Source: Clostridium sp. | GTDB lineage: Bacteria; Bacillota; Clostridia; Lachnospirales; Lachnospiraceae | Assembly: GCA_023664385.1 (NCBI GenBank) | Contig: JAMPFU010000004.1 | Span: 1-56,590, forward strand | Direction: 5' to 3' | Length of the DNA stretch: 56,590 nucleotides | Shown here: in pieces, positions 44,429 to 53,150 of the stretch | Numbering within the stretch: the stretch's first letter is position 1 | How the letters are laid out: every line of letters starts with the position of its first letter | Translations under genes and position numbers: made by a program | The notes under the pieces: model-generated | The model's input: the letters and a program-made list of their open reading frames with translations, nothing else | Databases searched by the model: none | Told to the model about the DNA's origin: nothing

Positions 44429-45307
44429 CTATTCTATATTCTGTATCTGTTCTCTCACCTTTTCAATGTCAGTTTTAAGATCAATTCCAATATCAGATAT
44501 TTGTAATGAATTTGATTTGCTTAAAATTGTATTGGCTTCCCTGTTCATCTCCTGGGCAATAAAGTCAAGCTTTCTTCCAACCGAGCCGCCATTTATCAGT
44601 ATATCCCGTGTTTTTGTTATGTGGCTTTTCAGCCTGACAATTTCCTCGTCTATGCATATTTTGTCTGCATAAAGCGTAACCTCTGTCGCTATCCTCTGAC
44701 TGTCAATCTGATTATTTGCCATAAGCTCGGCAACCTTTTCGGTAAGCTTTTCCTTGTATTCCTCAATCAGCTTTGGTGAATTTTCTTCAATGATGGACAC
44801 AAAGCCTGTCATGTCGTCAAGCTTACTTAACAAATCCTCTTTCAGATGCTCTCCCTCGGTAATACGTGTTTCAACAAATTTGGCAACGGCTTTCTCAAGC
44901 GCCTCCTTTAAATGTTCCCATATAAGCTCCTGATTTTTCTCCCGCTCCTCCAAGGAAAACACCTCAGGAAATCTTCCTACGGCAGTTGCTTTTAAGTCGG
45001 CTTCAAGTCCAAATTCCTCCGCCATCTCTTTCAGGTAACCCACATATTCCGCCGCTATCTCCCTATTGTATTTTACACAGACATTTGACTCTGTATAATC
45101 CTCATAGGTAATAAAAACATCAACCTTTCCTCTTTCAATGTAATCCTTGAGAAAATTTCGTATTGACGCTTCGAGGAAAAACAGTTTTTTTGGCAGCTTT
45201 ATATTCATGTCACAATATCTGTGGTTTACCGCTTTAAGCTCCACAACAATTTTTCTTTCCGCATTTATTATCTCGCTTCTTCCGAAGCCTGTCATACTCT
45301 TTATCAA
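44429..45307 (-). CDS. YicC/YloC-family endoribonuclease
   Basis: The 292-residue product is a member of the YicC family, reported to cleave RNA. Family landmarks are IKSMTGFGRSE at the start, VELKAVNHRYCDMNIKLP, and the C-terminal GRKLDFIAQEMNREANTILS. The most likely start is a TTG at 45307, because AAAGGTGG sits at ideal spacing before it and it yields the canonical IKSMTGFGR beginning; a GTG at 45316 opens the frame earlier. A promoter and a structured leader of about 140 nt precede it. Confidence 0.9.
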   Translation of the reverse strand: MIKSMTGFGRSEIINAERKIVVELKAVNHRYCDMNIKLPKKLFFLEASIRNFLKDYIERGKVDVFITYEDYTESNVCVKYNREIAAEYVGYLKEMAEEFGLEADLKATAVGRFPEVFSLEEREKNQELIWEHLKEALEKAVAKFVETRITEGEHLKEDLLSKLDDMTGFVSIIEENSPKLIEEYKEKLTEKVAELMANNQIDSQRIATEVTLYADKICIDEEIVRLKSHITKTRDILINGGSVGRKLDFIAQEMNREANTILSKSNSLQISDIGIDLKTDIEKVREQIQNIE

Positions 45308-45453
45308 CTGTGCCACCTTTTTCTATTAAAGTATCGCATGAGCAAAATTACCGTTTCCATATTGTGCGTTTTACCCATCTCTTTTAAAGTAAGGCGTATC
45401 GACTGCCCGAACTTGCATGGAATATAAAAATGCGGGCAACAACACACCTTGAA

Positions 45454-45482
45454 ATTATAATACATCTACATGTAAAATGCAA
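45454..45482 (-). promoter_or_regulatory. Promoter of yicC-gmk-rpoZ with long structured leader
   Basis: On the minus strand TTGCAT (45477-45482) and TATAAT (45454-45459) are 17 bp apart. The leader (45308-45447) contains a TGCCCG/CGGGCA hairpin and a short frame whose TGA overlaps the TTG start. Confidence 0.6.
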
Positions 45483-45506
45483 GTCAAAAGGACACAGTTA
45501 CATTCA

Positions 45507-47309
45507 CTATTCAAGCTCTTTTATCCCATGGATGTCAGGCTCTATTGTCATGGAATAATTCGTATGGTATATGACAAAGCCCGGCTTGGACTTCGGCGTT
45601 TTTTTTATATTCTTCCGCTTTGTGTAGTCAACGTCAACCTTAGGGCTTGTCTTTCCCTCCGAATAAAAGGCGGCAAGCCTTGCCGCTTCCTCATAGGTTG
45701 AATCAGGAAGCTCCTCTGCCCCCTCGGCTTTTACGATAACGTGGGAGCCCGGAATTTTTTTTGCATGAAACCACATATCAGTTCCCGATGCAAGCTTAAA
45801 TGTAAGCTCGTCATTTTGAAAATTATTCTTTCCCACATACATGTGAAAGCCATCCTTTGAAATATAATGGAGCGGCTTGCTTTTCGCCTCATTTTTATTT
45901 TTTTCCTTTCCCTGCTTGCGTTTCATGTATCCGCTCTCTGCAAGCTCCTTTTTTATGTCTGAAAGATCTGCCTCAGAGACGGCAATGGAAAGGCTGTTTT
46001 TTACTGACAGAAGATAGTCAAGCTCCTCCTTTGTGCTTTTTGTAAGCTCAGTTAAAGCCTCATAGGTTCGTTTCATTTTGTTGTATTTTTCAAAGTACCT
46101 TTTCCCTGTTTCCATCGCAGAGCTGTCAGGGTCAAGGGGTATTGTTATCTCCTGCCCCGTATAATAATTTTCACAAACAAGCTCCTTATCGCCCGGCTTT
46201 GCACTGTAGCCATATGCTGTAATAAGCTCTCCGTATACCTTATACTTATCCCTTTTTTCCGTATCCTTAAGCTGTGCACACTGCAAATCATACTTTTTTG
46301 CAGTACGCTCTATGGCATTGGAAACGATTTTTCTAAGGTCAGTGGAGCGCTGCTTTATTCTTGTTACAACACTTTTTTCTCTGTAAAATTCCTCAATAAC
46401 CGTAGATATTTCCCCAAAGGCTTTCAGATGGTCCCCTTCAGGCTGCAAGGCATCCTCTGCTTTTACCTCACCGTACATTGTAAGCTTAATAACCGAAAAC
46501 TCCTGTGGTTCATATCCCCTGTATGCGATACACGGAAAATAGTCCCCGTAAGCTATACACTGCTTGAGCGTTTCAAGGCTTTTAAACAGTCTTTCCTTGT
46601 CATTCATGGAAAGTGAAGCAGTGGAACGTGCGCCATCAATCCCTGCCCTATGGCAAAGCTCATTTGCAACAACAGGAGATATTCCCATCAATGAGGTATA
46701 GATCGCCTTTGAAACGGATGCAGGTTTTTCCAGTACATGATTCATAAAAAAATTAACGTCTGCCTCAAGTGGATTTTTTTTATCCTGCGAAGGAGGAAGG
46801 ACATATTTTCTGCCCGGAAGCACCTCCCTTACTGAGCTTATCTGATTTGATACATGCTTTATGCTGTCTATAATATTATCCTCGCTATCCGTAAAAATAA
46901 TGTTGCTGTGCTTGCCCATTATCTCAACAATCAGCTTTTTTGTACATAAATCCCCAAGCTCATCCAAATGCTCAATCGTTATCCAAACAATACGCTCCAT
47001 GCCGGGCTGTTTTATATCCACAATTCTTCCATTTCCGATATGCTTTCTTAAAAGCATGCAAAAATTAGGGGCGGCAAGGGGATTTTCCTTTTGCCGCTCC
47101 GTCATATAGATAAGAGGAATACTTGCATTTGCAGATATTACAAGCCTTTTTGTAATGTTTTTTTGTTCATTTTCCATATGAACCTTGTTTTTTATCACAA
47201 TACAGATTTCATCACCCTCCGGCTGGTATATCTTATAAATTTTCCCACCTGTAATATTATGTTTTAGCTCATGTACAATTCCCGATATAACAATTCCATC
47301 TAATGCCAT
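45507..47309 (-). CDS. rqcH: Rqc2 homologue RqcH (NFACT family, FbpA type)
   Basis: RqcH recruits tRNA-Ala to stalled 50S subunits and adds C-terminal alanine tails that mark proteins for degradation. NFACT-N starts MALDGIVISGIVHELKHNI, followed by the helix-hairpin region, a coiled coil (about 370-430) and the NFACT-R segment GFHMYVGKNNFQNDELTF with WFHAKKIPGSHVIVK. The ATG at 47309 follows AAGGAG and gives 600 residues. Older annotations call it fibronectin-binding protein. Confidence 0.93.
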   Translation of the reverse strand: MALDGIVISGIVHELKHNITGGKIYKIYQPEGDEICIVIKNKVHMENEQKNITKRLVISANASIPLIYMTERQKENPLAAPNFCMLLRKHIGNGRIVDIKQPGMERIVWITIEHLDELGDLCTKKLIVEIMGKHSNIIFTDSEDNIIDSIKHVSNQISSVREVLPGRKYVLPPSQDKKNPLEADVNFFMNHVLEKPASVSKAIYTSLMGISPVVANELCHRAGIDGARSTASLSMNDKERLFKSLETLKQCIAYGDYFPCIAYRGYEPQEFSVIKLTMYGEVKAEDALQPEGDHLKAFGEISTVIEEFYREKSVVTRIKQRSTDLRKIVSNAIERTAKKYDLQCAQLKDTEKRDKYKVYGELITAYGYSAKPGDKELVCENYYTGQEITIPLDPDSSAMETGKRYFEKYNKMKRTYEALTELTKSTKEELDYLLSVKNSLSIAVSEADLSDIKKELAESGYMKRKQGKEKNKNEAKSKPLHYISKDGFHMYVGKNNFQNDELTFKLASGTDMWFHAKKIPGSHVIVKAEGAEELPDSTYEEAARLAAFYSEGKTSPKVDVDYTKRKNIKKTPKSKPGFVIYHTNYSMTIEPDIHGIKELE

Positions 47310-47390
47310 GCCTGTTCTCCTTATAAGAAGCAATTTTCCCTCAAAACATATGCCAATAAAAAATGAAGCTTCCTGTAAATAAAAATATAC

Positions 47391-47447
47391 GGGCTGTCAC
47401 AGGAAAGAGTATTTTTTATGACATAACCACTCTTAGTGCGACAGCCC
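47391..47447 (-). terminator. Terminator after glgA
   Basis: The outer stem GGGCTGTC / GACAGCCC (47391-47398, 47440-47447) encloses an inner AAGAGT/ACTCTT stem. It begins seven bases after the glgA stop. The core matches the hairpins at 108, 29963 and 43483. Confidence 0.75.
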
Positions 47448-47454
47448 TTTTTAT

Positions 47455-48891
47455 TTACACCTGATCGTATAATCTCTGATAGATTTCTGCCGAGTTGCTC
47501 CAGCTATAATTTTGCTGCATTGCCCTCGCCTGCATTTCATACCATGCCTCTTTATAGTCAAAGAATATCCGCTTTGAATAATTGATTGTATTAAGAAGCT
47601 CCCTTGCGTCATAATTTGCAAATGAAAATCCTGTACCGCTACCCTCAAACTCATTGTATGGCTGTACCGTGTCCTTCAGTCCTCCCGTTTCACGGACAAT
47701 CGGAAGCGTACCATATCTCAATGCCATAAGCTGGGTAAGCCCACAAGGCTCAAATCTTGAAGGGACAAGCATTGCATCACATGCCGCATACATCTTGTGT
47801 GACAAATCATCAGAATAGTAAATATTGGCTGATACCTTTGCAGGATGTATACCCTGATAATATTTAAACATATCCTCGTATCTTCTGTCACCCGTTCCAA
47901 GCACGACAAACTGTGTTCCGTCAGTACATATGTCATTCATGATGCGGTCTACAAGGTCAAGACCCTTTTGGTCCGTAAGCCTTGATATAATACCTATCAT
48001 ATATGCACCCTTGTCCTCCGGCAGACCAAGCTGTTTCTGAAGCTGCACCTTATTGTCAACCTTGTTTTTCTTGTAGTTTTTAATTGTATAATTCTTGTAT
48101 ATTTTTGTGTCTGTCGCTGGATCATAATCATGGTAATCAATACCGTTTACAATACCCCAAAGCGACTCACGTCTAGCAGAGAGAAGTCCGTCTAAGCCCT
48201 CTCCATACTGAGGTGACTGTATCTCCTGGGCATATGTGTTTGATACGGTTGTTATCTTGTCTGCATATACAAGACCACCCTTTAACATACACGCATCCTT
48301 ATACATTTCAAGCTTATCAGAGGTAAATACATAGTCAGGAAGTCCTGAATACTCCTTGATTGTCTTTATGTCCCACCTTCCCTGAAATTGCAGGTTGTGT
48401 ATTGTCATGATTGATTTCATTCCACTGTAAAACGGATTTGACGCAAATATTGTTTTAAGGTATACAGGCACAAGACCAGCCTGCCAGTCATGGCAGTGAA
48501 CAATATCCGGCTGAAAGCCTACACTTGGAAGGATGGAAAGCGCAGCCTTACAAAAATAACAGAATTTTTCTATATCCCACTTTACATCGCCATATATATT
48601 ATATCCGTTAAAAAAGTATTCATTGTCAATAAAATAAACAGGAACACCCTCGTATTCGAGATACATAACACCTACATACTGCTGCTTCCAGCCTATGTCC
48701 ATATGAAAATGTGTAAGATACCTCATCTTTGATTTATATTTTGCAGGAAGACATGTATAGTTCGGCATAATAATCCTTACATCGTATTCCTTTTTGTCAA
48801 ATATCTTCGGCAGTGTTCCGACTACATCTGCAAGTCCTCCCGTCTTGATAAACGGTACACACTCTGATGCAATATAAGCTATCTTCTTCAT
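47455..48891 (-). CDS. glgA: Glycogen synthase (ADP-glucose type)
   Basis: This GT5 enzyme transfers glucose from ADP-glucose to glycogen. The N-terminal ADP-glucose motif is CVPFIKTGGLADVVGTLP; the acceptor region HDWQAGLVPVYL follows. The C-terminal FEPCGLTQLMALRYGTLPIV and ETGGLKDTV hold the catalytic Glu. The ATG at 48891 follows GGGAGG and gives 478 residues, the family norm. It appears monocistronic, with its own promoter and terminator. No other glycogen gene lies in the window. Confidence 0.94.
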   Translation of the reverse strand: MKKIAYIASECVPFIKTGGLADVVGTLPKIFDKKEYDVRIIMPNYTCLPAKYKSKMRYLTHFHMDIGWKQQYVGVMYLEYEGVPVYFIDNEYFFNGYNIYGDVKWDIEKFCYFCKAALSILPSVGFQPDIVHCHDWQAGLVPVYLKTIFASNPFYSGMKSIMTIHNLQFQGRWDIKTIKEYSGLPDYVFTSDKLEMYKDACMLKGGLVYADKITTVSNTYAQEIQSPQYGEGLDGLLSARRESLWGIVNGIDYHDYDPATDTKIYKNYTIKNYKKNKVDNKVQLQKQLGLPEDKGAYMIGIISRLTDQKGLDLVDRIMNDICTDGTQFVVLGTGDRRYEDMFKYYQGIHPAKVSANIYYSDDLSHKMYAACDAMLVPSRFEPCGLTQLMALRYGTLPIVRETGGLKDTVQPYNEFEGSGTGFSFANYDARELLNTINYSKRIFFDYKEAWYEMQARAMQQNYSWSNSAEIYQRLYDQV

Positions 48892-48946
48892 GTATTTTCC
48901 TCCCATTACCTCTTTATGTCTGAACTGTATTTTTTTATCCTGTAAT

Positions 48947-48975
48947 ATTTTAGCACAACAATATAAAATATTCAA
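48947..48975 (-). promoter_or_regulatory. Promoter of glgA
   Basis: On the minus strand TTGAAT (48970-48975) and TAAAAT (48947-48952) are 17 bp apart, about 55 nt before the start codon. Confidence 0.6.
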
Positions 48976-49044
48976 TCTATAAACTGTCTGTCATTCCTGC
49001 TTCTGTCCTACATAAGCTACTTCACAGCATTTTTTACTTATTCT

Positions 49045-50271
49045 TTACCTGCTGCCTGTTATCAGGCTGCTTATTTTTTTGATGACATTTCTGTCAGCCT
49101 TTTTTTCACCGTACCGCACCTCAGAATAAATTTCCGTAAGCTCTGACACATTCTCCCCTGTCTCACTATATATGTCGCGACAAATGTCCTGGCAGGTTTT
49201 TGTCTCCTTTAGCTTTACGTCATATCTGTATTCAAGTATATGTGACCGATACATTCTCCTTGCCCTTTCCTCAGGTGAAAAAAGAGCGCTGAATATCCCT
49301 TTTCTTTTTTCACGCTCTGCCTTTTCCTTTTTCTTAACAGAAACGTCCTCAACAATATCCGACATCCTGTTATGACGCACAAAAAGCTTGCGGACAAATT
49401 TTATAACCAACAGTAACAGGAAAAATGCCATGACAGCAACAAGTAAGAATCTTAACAGGGTATAGACTGCCTGTCCCTGCGCCGCATAATTGCTTTCCTG
49501 CAGCTCATTCCCTATCATGTCACGCATCTCGGATACAGGCAGCCGCATAAGCAGCATTTTTATTATATTAAATACAAACAGTATTCCAAAACCAATCAGT
49601 TTTATGACTGAAACAAGCCCATTTACAATAATATCCACAAGCCTGCTCCAATCATGTGAATTTACTACCACTATGGCAAGAACGAGAAACAACATAATAA
49701 GCCCAACAATAAGCGAATTTGTCTTTGCAATATTTTTAAGCGGTATGTCCGATACATTTTTTGCTGCACCAAGATATTTTCCAAGTCCGTCAACATATAA
49801 ATTTATCAGATATGTTATGACAAGAAGAACTAGCACAATGTAGGAAGCATTTTTCAACTGCTCGCTTTTCATGTATACGCCATACAAAAAAAATACAAAA
49901 CAGAACAAAAAAATATACCACGGTGCCTCACCCACAGGCTTTAGTATTTTTCCTGCCCTTATATAGCTGTAGTCCTTACAAAAAAGCACAAAGCTTATCA
50001 TTGCAAATAAAATTACGTAACGGACCTCTATATTTAAAAAATAAAAAGGAACAAGGAAAATTGCATGTGCAAATAAAATTGTAATCGCATTTTTTGCAAG
50101 CTCCCTTATGATGTAAGCTGTAACATAAATCCATATGACACATGGCACAAAAAATCTGCTTGGCTCTGCCTTGAATAAAACTACAGTGGAAAACACTACA
50201 AAAAGCCAGGAAAACAGACAGCCGAAAATCAAATCAAGCAGCTTTCTTATAAACACTATTTTACGTGTCAT
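49045..50271 (-). CDS. Membrane protein of MoxR/DUF58 cluster (DUF4129-like C-terminus)
   Basis: The 408-residue protein has about nine hydrophobic helices (residues 10-300) and then a soluble Lys/Arg-rich segment. The C-terminal block RRMYRSHILEYRYDVK with TCQDICRDIYSETGENVSEL is like the DUF4129 tail that accompanies MoxR-DUF58 pairs. Transglutaminase residues are not seen. It overlaps the DUF58 gene by 11 bp and is the last gene of the cluster. Such clusters may act in envelope maturation; this is inference. Confidence 0.65.
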   Translation of the reverse strand: MTRKIVFIRKLLDLIFGCLFSWLFVVFSTVVLFKAEPSRFFVPCVIWIYVTAYIIRELAKNAITILFAHAIFLVPFYFLNIEVRYVILFAMISFVLFCKDYSYIRAGKILKPVGEAPWYIFLFCFVFFLYGVYMKSEQLKNASYIVLVLLVITYLINLYVDGLGKYLGAAKNVSDIPLKNIAKTNSLIVGLIMLFLVLAIVVVNSHDWSRLVDIIVNGLVSVIKLIGFGILFVFNIIKMLLMRLPVSEMRDMIGNELQESNYAAQGQAVYTLLRFLLVAVMAFFLLLLVIKFVRKLFVRHNRMSDIVEDVSVKKKEKAEREKRKGIFSALFSPEERARRMYRSHILEYRYDVKLKETKTCQDICRDIYSETGENVSELTEIYSEVRYGEKKADRNVIKKISSLITGSR

Positions 50272-51382
50272 TTAATGTCACCTCCCAGCCATACATATAG
50301 GACCTGCTTATATCAGGCGTATACATATCATAATATGGCACTATCATATTTACATTCATGTCTCCTGCATTCATTTTATCCAGCCGTTCCATAAGATTAC
50401 TCTTATAATACGAGGATATAATGATATATGCGGTATTATCCTCCTGCTTTTTAAGCTCAGCATCAACAAGCTCTATAAAATGCTCTACATCCAAATTTCC
50501 CGATATGCATGCAAGCTGCTTATTAATTGTATTAAGATGGCTTTCCGAGGCGCCCTCCGAATATATGTCAAGCGCCTGTCCCGATGCATCCGTGCCATTT
50601 GTGATAAGCATAACAGGCATGGCTTTATCGATCAGCAATTTTGCGGCAGTGGCCGCAAGCTCTATGGAAAGCTCCTTGATATAGTCAGCTTTAATCATGA
50701 TATTTGTATCAAGATTAAGCATTATTTTCACTTTACAGTATGAGGTCTGGTTGTACATATTCACCATAAGGTTTCCCGTTTTCGCAGACGCTTTCCAATT
50801 TATTCTGCTCATGGTGTCCTGGCTGCTGTATTCCCTGATGCCCCGAAAGGTGTATGGGTCCTCTGCAATGTAAAACCTTGTCTCAATATCTCCCATGATA
50901 TGCTTCATCAACACGTTAAATTTTACATCGTTATGTTTTTTGGGAAACACGTAAAACGCTGCCATCGGGTGCATCGTTTTTGCAAAGGTTCCAGTCATAA
51001 ATAAATTTTTTGCCGTCAGATTTATATTTTCAATCCTATAATATCCTCTTTTTTCCGTCTTAAATTCCAGCGTTCTTGTAATTTTCTGACATGCCATAAC
51101 CGAGAAAATATCATTTCTATAATATAAGTCCGTAACAGATGCATTTACAGCATCATCAAATACAAATGACCTTGGAGCCGAAAACTTTACATGCAAAACC
51201 GGCAGCGGAAGTCTTTTTTCATTGCTTATCACTTCAAAAAGCTTTGCCCGTTCCCCACATTCCACATATGGACGGCTAAAATAAATATCCGCTTTAAGCG
51301 CCCTGTCCCACAGCCTACTGTACAACATATTTTGCAGCACATATACAATTGCCGCGATTGCAACAGCTATTATTATCCGCAT
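50261..51382 (-). CDS. DUF58-domain protein
   Basis: The 373-residue protein has an N-terminal hydrophobic helix (IIIAVAIAAIVYVLQNMLY), beta-rich middle, and the DUF58 signature RGIREYSSQDTMSRINWKAS near residue 184, followed by a von Willebrand-A-like segment KIMLNLDTNIMI. DUF58 proteins work with MoxR ATPases, whose gene abuts it (stop 51383). Confidence 0.88.
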   Translation of the reverse strand: MRIIIAVAIAAIVYVLQNMLYSRLWDRALKADIYFSRPYVECGERAKLFEVISNEKRLPLPVLHVKFSAPRSFVFDDAVNASVTDLYYRNDIFSVMACQKITRTLEFKTEKRGYYRIENINLTAKNLFMTGTFAKTMHPMAAFYVFPKKHNDVKFNVLMKHIMGDIETRFYIAEDPYTFRGIREYSSQDTMSRINWKASAKTGNLMVNMYNQTSYCKVKIMLNLDTNIMIKADYIKELSIELAATAAKLLIDKAMPVMLITNGTDASGQALDIYSEGASESHLNTINKQLACISGNLDVEHFIELVDAELKKQEDNTAYIIISSYYKSNLMERLDKMNAGDMNVNMIVPYYDMYTPDISRSYMYGWEVTLNDT

Positions 51383-52336
51383 CTATATCTCCCAATTTTC
51401 CACAGGCACCTCCACCTGCTCTATCATTTCCTTTATCACTTCATTGTCCTTCTGTCCATAACCATATCCTGAATCAGCCTGAATTCTATGTCCCAAAACA
51501 TAAGGCGCAATATGCTTAACCGTATCAGGGTCTACATATTTTTTCCCTGAAATTGCACTATATGCCTGCGCACACCTTAAAAGCGCAAGCGTCCCCCTTG
51601 TGCTTGCACCGTAGGCAGCCTTTTCACTGCGTCTGCTTTTCATAATTATGTCAACTATATATTCCCTTACGCAGTCATGCACAAATATCTTTTTTACCGT
51701 ATTCCTTAAATCAATAATAGCTTCGGCAGTGCATACTGTTTTTATCGTATCTAACGGATTTTCCTCTATAAATCTGTCTATTATGTTTAACTCCTGCTTC
51801 TTCGTAGTGTTTCCCATGGAAAGCTTCATGATAAATCTGTCAAGCTGTGCCTCAGGAAGCGGATAAGTGCCTATGGTTTCAACAGGGTTTTCCGTTGCGA
51901 TTACAAAAAACGGTTCCTCAAGCTTCATTGTTTCCCCATCTATTGTAACCTGCTTTTCCTCCATTGCCTCAAGAAGGCTTGATTGTGTCCGCGGCGTTGC
52001 ACGGTTTATCTCGTCAGCAAGAAGAATATTTGTGAATACCGGTCCTTTGATAAGCTTAAACTCTGCTTCCTTTTGGTTAAAAATATTTAATCCGGAAATA
52101 TCTGACGGCATAAGGTCAGGCGTAAACTGAACACGTTTAAATTTACAGTCTATGCTTTTTGCAAGCGACTTTGCAAGCATTGTTTTTCCCGTACCGGGAT
52201 TATCACAGAGAAGCACATGTCCCCCTGCCGCAATTCCGGTAAGCATAAGCTTTATAAGCTCCTCCTTCCCCACGATTACCTTAGAGATATTTTTTATTAT
52301 TTTATCTGCCGTATTTTTTACCTCTGCTATATCCAT
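51383..52336 (-). CDS. MoxR-family AAA+ ATPase
   Basis: The 317-residue protein has Walker A LCDNPGTGKTMLAKSLA (near residue 39), Walker B NILLADEINRATPRTQSSLL, the sensor ATENPVETIGTYPLPEAQLD (Asp-Arg-Phe following), and the C-terminal lid GASTRGTLALLR. MoxR ATPases act as chaperones that remodel partner complexes, usually with DUF58/VWA proteins. Start at 52336 lies 22 bp after an 80-bp repeat. Confidence 0.93.
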   Translation of the reverse strand: MDIAEVKNTADKIIKNISKVIVGKEELIKLMLTGIAAGGHVLLCDNPGTGKTMLAKSLAKSIDCKFKRVQFTPDLMPSDISGLNIFNQKEAEFKLIKGPVFTNILLADEINRATPRTQSSLLEAMEEKQVTIDGETMKLEEPFFVIATENPVETIGTYPLPEAQLDRFIMKLSMGNTTKKQELNIIDRFIEENPLDTIKTVCTAEAIIDLRNTVKKIFVHDCVREYIVDIIMKSRRSEKAAYGASTRGTLALLRCAQAYSAISGKKYVDPDTVKHIAPYVLGHRIQADSGYGYGQKDNEVIKEMIEQVEVPVENWEI

Positions 52337-52357
52337 ACTATTTCCTCCATATTTTTT

Positions 52358-52437
52358 TGAACATCAGCCCATTCCAAATTTGCTTTCAGCATATGTTCCG
52401 ATTTACTTTGTAAATCGAGAACTCATGGGCTGACGCT
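52358..52437. repeat. 80-bp structured intergenic repeat, copy B
   Basis: Same unit and orientation as at 26292-26371. Here the ends form a good inverted repeat (AACATCAGCCCAT against ATGGGCTGACGCT), and the centre forms a second hairpin around GATTTAC/GTAAATC. One end supplies two bases of the dtd stop codon. Confidence 0.7.
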
Positions 52438-52882
52438 ACCAGTCACGGCTGTCCCATATGATTGTAAAAGGACCATCATTGACAAGACTTACCTTCATGT
52501 CTGCACCAAATTCCCCACAGGAAACCTTACCATATTTTTCCTTTACCTGCTGCTTAAAGTATTCATATAATTCCTCCGCCAAGTCAGGCGCTCCCGCATA
52601 AACAAAGCTTGGTCTGTTTCCCTTTTTGCAGTCAGCATACAGCGTAAACTGTGATACAACCATAATCTGTCCACCCACATCAGCTACGCTTAAATTTGTT
52701 TTTCCATCCTCATCCTCAAAAATTCTAAGCTTTATCAGCTTATCAACATATTTATCAACCATATCTCTCGTATCTCCCTCTCCAACGCCAAGAAGTACAA
52801 GCAGACCTTTTTCTATGCTTCCTATTGTTTTTCCCCCTACAGTTACTTGGGCACTTTCTACCCTCTGAATAACAAGTCTCAT
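52436..52882 (-). CDS. dtd: D-aminoacyl-tRNA deacylase
   Basis: This enzyme hydrolyses D-amino acids wrongly loaded on tRNA. The family motif [19 protein letters not shown] and the C-terminal [13 protein letters not shown] (cis-Pro gating region) are clear. The ATG at 52882, preceded by GAGGTG, gives the canonical [13 protein letters not shown] start and 148 residues; upstream extension to 52924 is not needed. It ends inside repeat copy B. Confidence 0.95.
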   Translation of the reverse strand: MRLVIQRVESAQVTVGGKTIGSIEKGLLVLLGVGEGDTRDMVDKYVDKLIKLRIFEDEDGKTNLSVADVGGQIMVVSQFTLYADCKKGNRPSFVYAGAPDLAEELYEYFKQQVKEKYGKVSCGEFGADMKVSLVNDGPFTIIWDSRDW

Positions 52883-53150
52883 TTGTAACACCTCACTTAA
52901 TGATATGCTGCCAGCTATTGACAACCCCCTGCTTTCTCAAACAGCCATTGTACAATGCCCTGCTTGTGATACTGCCTATATGCACCACTACATTTTAAAA
53001 ATAATCCATTATGCTCATCTATAATGAATTGCCCTCAGGACACATTTTATCATAATTTTGTTTTTTTTAACATAATAACTGTAAACTATATCTTTTTTAT
53101 ACCTTTTTATGATAAAATAATACAATATTATATTTTCAGGAGGATAATTT

